A stretch of DNA of 7,320 nucleotides from contig JAFGKV010000007.1 of assembly GCA_016928395.1 (NCBI GenBank), positions 1 through 7,320 of the forward strand, in the 5' to 3' direction. This document shows, piece by piece, positions 5,143-7,320 of the stretch (its first letter is position 1; every line of letters starts with the position of its first letter). A model generated the notes under the pieces. It had not been told where the DNA came from and did not search any database. It saw only the letters and a program-made list of their open reading frames with translations. The DNA comes from Candidatus Fermentibacterota bacterium. GTDB lineage: Bacteria; JAFGKV01. Both the position numbers and the translations under genes were made by a program.

Positions 5143-7038
5143 CTATTGGACAACCTCGAAGTCGGCATCAACCGGCCCGGAGTCTTCGGGGGGAGCGGTA
5201 TCGGGGCCAGGCCCGTCCGGTGAACCCTGACTCTGACCCGCGGCGGCTTCGTACATCTTACCCGCGGCCTGATGCCACGCCTTGAGGAGGTCATCGGTGC
5301 CTGTCTTGATCCGCGCCTCATCATCGCTCTTGATGGCATCCTTGAGGCTGGCTACGAGGCGTTCCACCTCGCCCTTTGTTGCCGGATCCAGTTTGTCCTT
5401 CATCTCCTCCAGGTTCTTCTCGGTCTGATACACCAGTTGATCCGCACGGTTACGCGCCTCGACCAACTGGCGCTTGGACTTGTCTTCGTCGGCATGCTGC
5501 TCGGCATCCCGTACGAACTTCTTGATCTCCTCATCCGTGAGCCCGGAAGACGCCTGGATCCGGATGGACTGTTCCTTGCCGGTGGCCTTGTCCTTGGCGG
5601 AGACCTTGAGTATGCCGTTGGCATCAAGATCGAAGGTGACCTCGATCTGCGGCATACCCCTGGGAGCGGGGGGCAAGCCGGTGAGCTGGAAACGGCCGAT
5701 GCTCTTGTTGTAAATCGCCATCTCGCGCTCACCCTGAAGCACGTGGATTTCCACTGTGTTCTGGTTGTCCTCCGCAGTGCTGAACACTTCGCTCTTGCGT
5801 GTCGGGATGGTCGTATTCCGCTCGATGAGCTTCGTGAATACCCCACCCAGGGTTTCGATGCCCAATGACAGGGGAGTCACATCCAACAGAAGGATGTCCT
5901 TCACTTCGCCTGCCAGCACGCCGCCCTGAATGGCGGCGCCGACAGCCACCACCTCATCAGGGTTCACACCCTTGTGGGGTGCGCGGCCGAACAACTCCTC
6001 GACCACCTGCTGCACCCGCGGCATCCTGGTCTGCCCTCCCACGAGGATGATCTCGTCGACATCCTGGGCGCTGAGACCTGCGTCCTGGAGCGCACGTTTG
6101 CAGGGGCCAACGCTGCGCTGCACCAGATCCTCGACGAGTTGCTCGAGCTTGGCCCTGCTCAGGGTCATCCGAAGGTGCTTGGGGCCGCTGGCATCGGCGG
6201 TCACGAACGGCAGGTTGATCTCCGTCTCCAGTGTCGAGGACAGTTCACACTTCGCCTTCTCCGCCGCCTCCTTGAGACGTTGGAGCGCCATGGGATCCTT
6301 CCGGAGGTCGATCCCCTGTTCCTTCTTGAACTCGTCGGCGATCCAGTCCATCACCTGCTGGTCGAAATCGTCGCCGCCCAGGTGGGTGTCACCATTGGTG
6401 GACTTCACCTCGAAGACACCGTCGCCGATTTCGAGGATAGAAATGTCAAACGTCCCGCCGCCCAGATCGTAGACTGCGATCTTCTCATCCTTCTTCTTGT
6501 CAAGACCGTAGGCCAAAGACGCGGCGGTGGGCTCGTTTATGATGCGCTTGACATTGAGGCCGGCGATCTTACCCGCATCCTTCGTGGCCTGTCGCTGCGA
6601 GTCATTGAAATACGCAGGCACGGTGACGACGGCGTCGGTCACCGTCTCACCGAGATAGTCCTCCGCCGTCTGCCGCATCTTCTGGAGGATCATCGCCGAA
6701 ATCTCAGGAGGCGAGTACTCCTTGTTACCGATCTTGACCCGCGCGTCATCATTGGGCCCCGTCACCACAGCAAATGGCACCTCCGAGGTCTCGGCCTTCA
6801 CTTCCTGATACTTCCGGCCCATGAACCGCTTGATGGAGAATACCGTTCTGTCGGGGTTGGTGATCGCCTGGCGCTTCGCCGCCAAACCAACCACCCGTTC
6901 CCCATCCTTGGTGAACGCCACCACCGACGGGGTCGTACGACCACCTTCGGCATTGGCAATCACCACGGGCTTGCCGCCTTCCATGACGGCGACGCACGAG
7001 TTCGTCGTGCCGAGATCAATACCGATGGTTTTGCTCAT
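5143..7038 (-). CDS. dnaK: Molecular chaperone DnaK (Hsp70)
   Basis: This 631-aa cytosolic ATP-driven chaperone binds exposed hydrophobic peptides with DnaJ and GrpE as partners. The nucleotide-binding domain carries IDLGTTNS (7-14), [13 protein letters not shown] (168-180), [12 protein letters not shown] (189-200) and LVGGQTRMP (332-340). The linker [12 protein letters not shown] starts near 379, then come the substrate-binding beta domain ([20 protein letters not shown] near 458-477) and the helical lid. The C-terminus has a Gly/Pro/Ser-rich tail and ends VDADFEVVQ, like the conserved EEVD-type tail. The segment around residues 65-95 ([13 protein letters not shown] onward) is the insert found in diderm DnaK and absent from Firmicutes. 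Start is ATG at 7038-7036 because GGAGGAG (7051-7045) lies 6 bases upstream; a TTG at 7053 would overlap that site. No grpE, dnaJ or hrcA flanks it within the window. Confidence 0.98.
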   Translation of the reverse strand: MSKTIGIDLGTTNSCVAVMEGGKPVVIANAEGGRTTPSVVAFTKDGERVVGLAAKRQAITNPDRTVFSIKRFMGRKYQEVKAETSEVPFAVVTGPNDDARVKIGNKEYSPPEISAMILQKMRQTAEDYLGETVTDAVVTVPAYFNDSQRQATKDAGKIAGLNVKRIINEPTAASLAYGLDKKKDEKIAVYDLGGGTFDISILEIGDGVFEVKSTNGDTHLGGDDFDQQVMDWIADEFKKEQGIDLRKDPMALQRLKEAAEKAKCELSSTLETEINLPFVTADASGPKHLRMTLSRAKLEQLVEDLVQRSVGPCKRALQDAGLSAQDVDEIILVGGQTRMPRVQQVVEELFGRAPHKGVNPDEVVAVGAAIQGGVLAGEVKDILLLDVTPLSLGIETLGGVFTKLIERNTTIPTRKSEVFSTAEDNQNTVEIHVLQGEREMAIYNKSIGRFQLTGLPPAPRGMPQIEVTFDLDANGILKVSAKDKATGKEQSIRIQASSGLTDEEIKKFVRDAEQHADEDKSKRQLVEARNRADQLVYQTEKNLEEMKDKLDPATKGEVERLVASLKDAIKSDDEARIKTGTDDLLKAWHQAAGKMYEAAAGQSQGSPDGPGPDTAPPEDSGPVDADFEVVQ

Positions 7039-7044
7039 GACATA

Positions 7045-7051
7045 CTCCTCC
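7045..7051 (-). promoter_or_regulatory. Ribosome binding site of dnaK
   Basis: GGAGGAG on the minus strand, 6 bases before the ATG at 7038. It decides between this ATG and the in-frame TTG at 7053, which would place the ribosome binding site inside the coding region. Confidence 0.9.
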
Positions 7052-7098
7052 AATGATGACCACCACTGCGTGATGGCCCTTTCGTAGGCTTCGTTACT

Positions 7099-7112
7099 CC
7101 TGACGCTTCAGG
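7099..7112. repeat. Short hairpin in the dnaK 5' region
   Basis: CCTGA (7099-7103) and TCAGG (7108-7112) form a 5-bp stem with a 4-base loop about 60 bases upstream of the dnaK start. It may be part of the 5' untranslated region, but it is short enough to be chance. I found no well-spaced sigma-70 or sigma-32 promoter around it. Confidence 0.2.
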
Positions 7113-7200
7113 TAAACCTATGCAACGACCGTGCCCAGCCCCCAGCCTCCCGAGTGTGGCGCCACCAGGGGCTTCAGGTCCGCCGCCTCTACGCCTCTCT

Positions 7201-7231
7201 GCCACTTTGGCAGTTATTCCGCCATAGTGGC
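7201..7231. promoter_or_regulatory. 11-N9-11 inverted repeat upstream of dnaK
   Basis: GCCACTTTGGC (7201-7211) and GCCATAGTGGC (7221-7231) are inverted copies matching at 10 of 11 positions, separated by 9 bases. The spacing resembles the CIRCE operator of HrcA (9-N9-9), but the sequence is not CIRCE. It lies 163 bases upstream of the dnaK ATG. It could be an operator for a heat-shock regulator or a hairpin belonging to whatever lies to the right. No T-tract follows on either strand. Confidence 0.45.
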
Positions 7232-7320
7232 TACCCGCTCGTGCGCGATTCAGGCGTGTGGCCGATGTGCGGACGAGTTGCCCTCCCACGCGGCACATGG
7301 CTACTTCCACGGCTTTGCCC

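Noticed and set aside
5974-7056. 360-codon open frame on the plus strand opposite dnaK
   Set aside because: Long antisense frames opposite dnaK/hsp70 are a well-known artefact of codon bias. The translation has no family signature and dnaK on the other strand is unambiguous.
7035-7310. 91-codon minus-strand open frame upstream of and overlapping the dnaK start
   Set aside because: It is Arg/Gly-rich low-complexity translation of GC-rich DNA, crosses the inverted repeat and dnaK ribosome binding site, and matches nothing. It could be the tail of a gene from outside, but there is no positive evidence.
7265-7320. Plus-strand ATG giving MCGRVALPRG, resembling the MCGRF start of SRAP (HMCES/YedK) proteins
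   Set aside because: Only 18 codons are visible, there is no strong ribosome binding site, and the following residues do not resemble SRAP. Sequence to the right would decide it.
7054-7320. CIRCE operator (TTAGCACTC-N9-GAGTGCTAA) before dnaK
   Set aside because: I looked on both strands and no match was seen. The only inverted repeat of similar geometry has a different sequence.

Overview
The window is a GC-rich (roughly 60%) stretch of bacterial chromosome in which every supported gene lies on the minus strand, so transcription runs from high to low coordinates. The DnaK carries the extra N-terminal-quadrant segment typical of diderm (Gram-negative-type) bacteria and absent from Firmicutes DnaK, so the host is probably a diderm. 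The sequence alone does not fix the phylum. Nothing in it looks like phage, plasmid, IS or CRISPR material.

Layout, right to left: (1) 7039-7320, a non-coding upstream region of dnaK with an 11-N9-11 inverted repeat and no recognisable CIRCE. (2) dnaK, complete, 5143-7038, ATG start behind a strong ribosome binding site. (3) A 520-base gap, 4623-5142, with three strong GC-rich hairpins just after dnaK, a candidate promoter, and further inverted repeats including two 7-bp complementarities in pseudoknot order. (4) A tight five-gene run, 4622 down to 1: a large divergent IlvD/Edd-family protein, tsaD, tsaC, rpiB and the 5' part of nrdR. Junctions are 9 nt, 3 nt, ATGA overlap and ATGA overlap, so this is almost certainly one operon.

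TsaC and TsaD carry out the first and last steps of N6-threonylcarbamoyladenosine (t6A37) synthesis on ANN-decoding tRNAs. RpiB interconverts ribose-5-phosphate and ribulose-5-phosphate. NrdR represses ribonucleotide reductase genes according to nucleotide levels. Together with DnaK the theme is translation quality, nucleotide supply and proteostasis.

The most unusual object is the first gene of the operon, about 696 aa. It keeps the fold signatures of dihydroxy-acid/sugar-acid dehydratases along its whole length. By my alignment it has lost two of the three Fe-S cysteines, the Mg-binding Asp, the carbamylated Lys and the catalytic Ser, and it has gained two insertions of about 45-50 residues. 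It reads as a retained pseudoenzyme, or an enzyme with new chemistry, at the head of a t6A operon.
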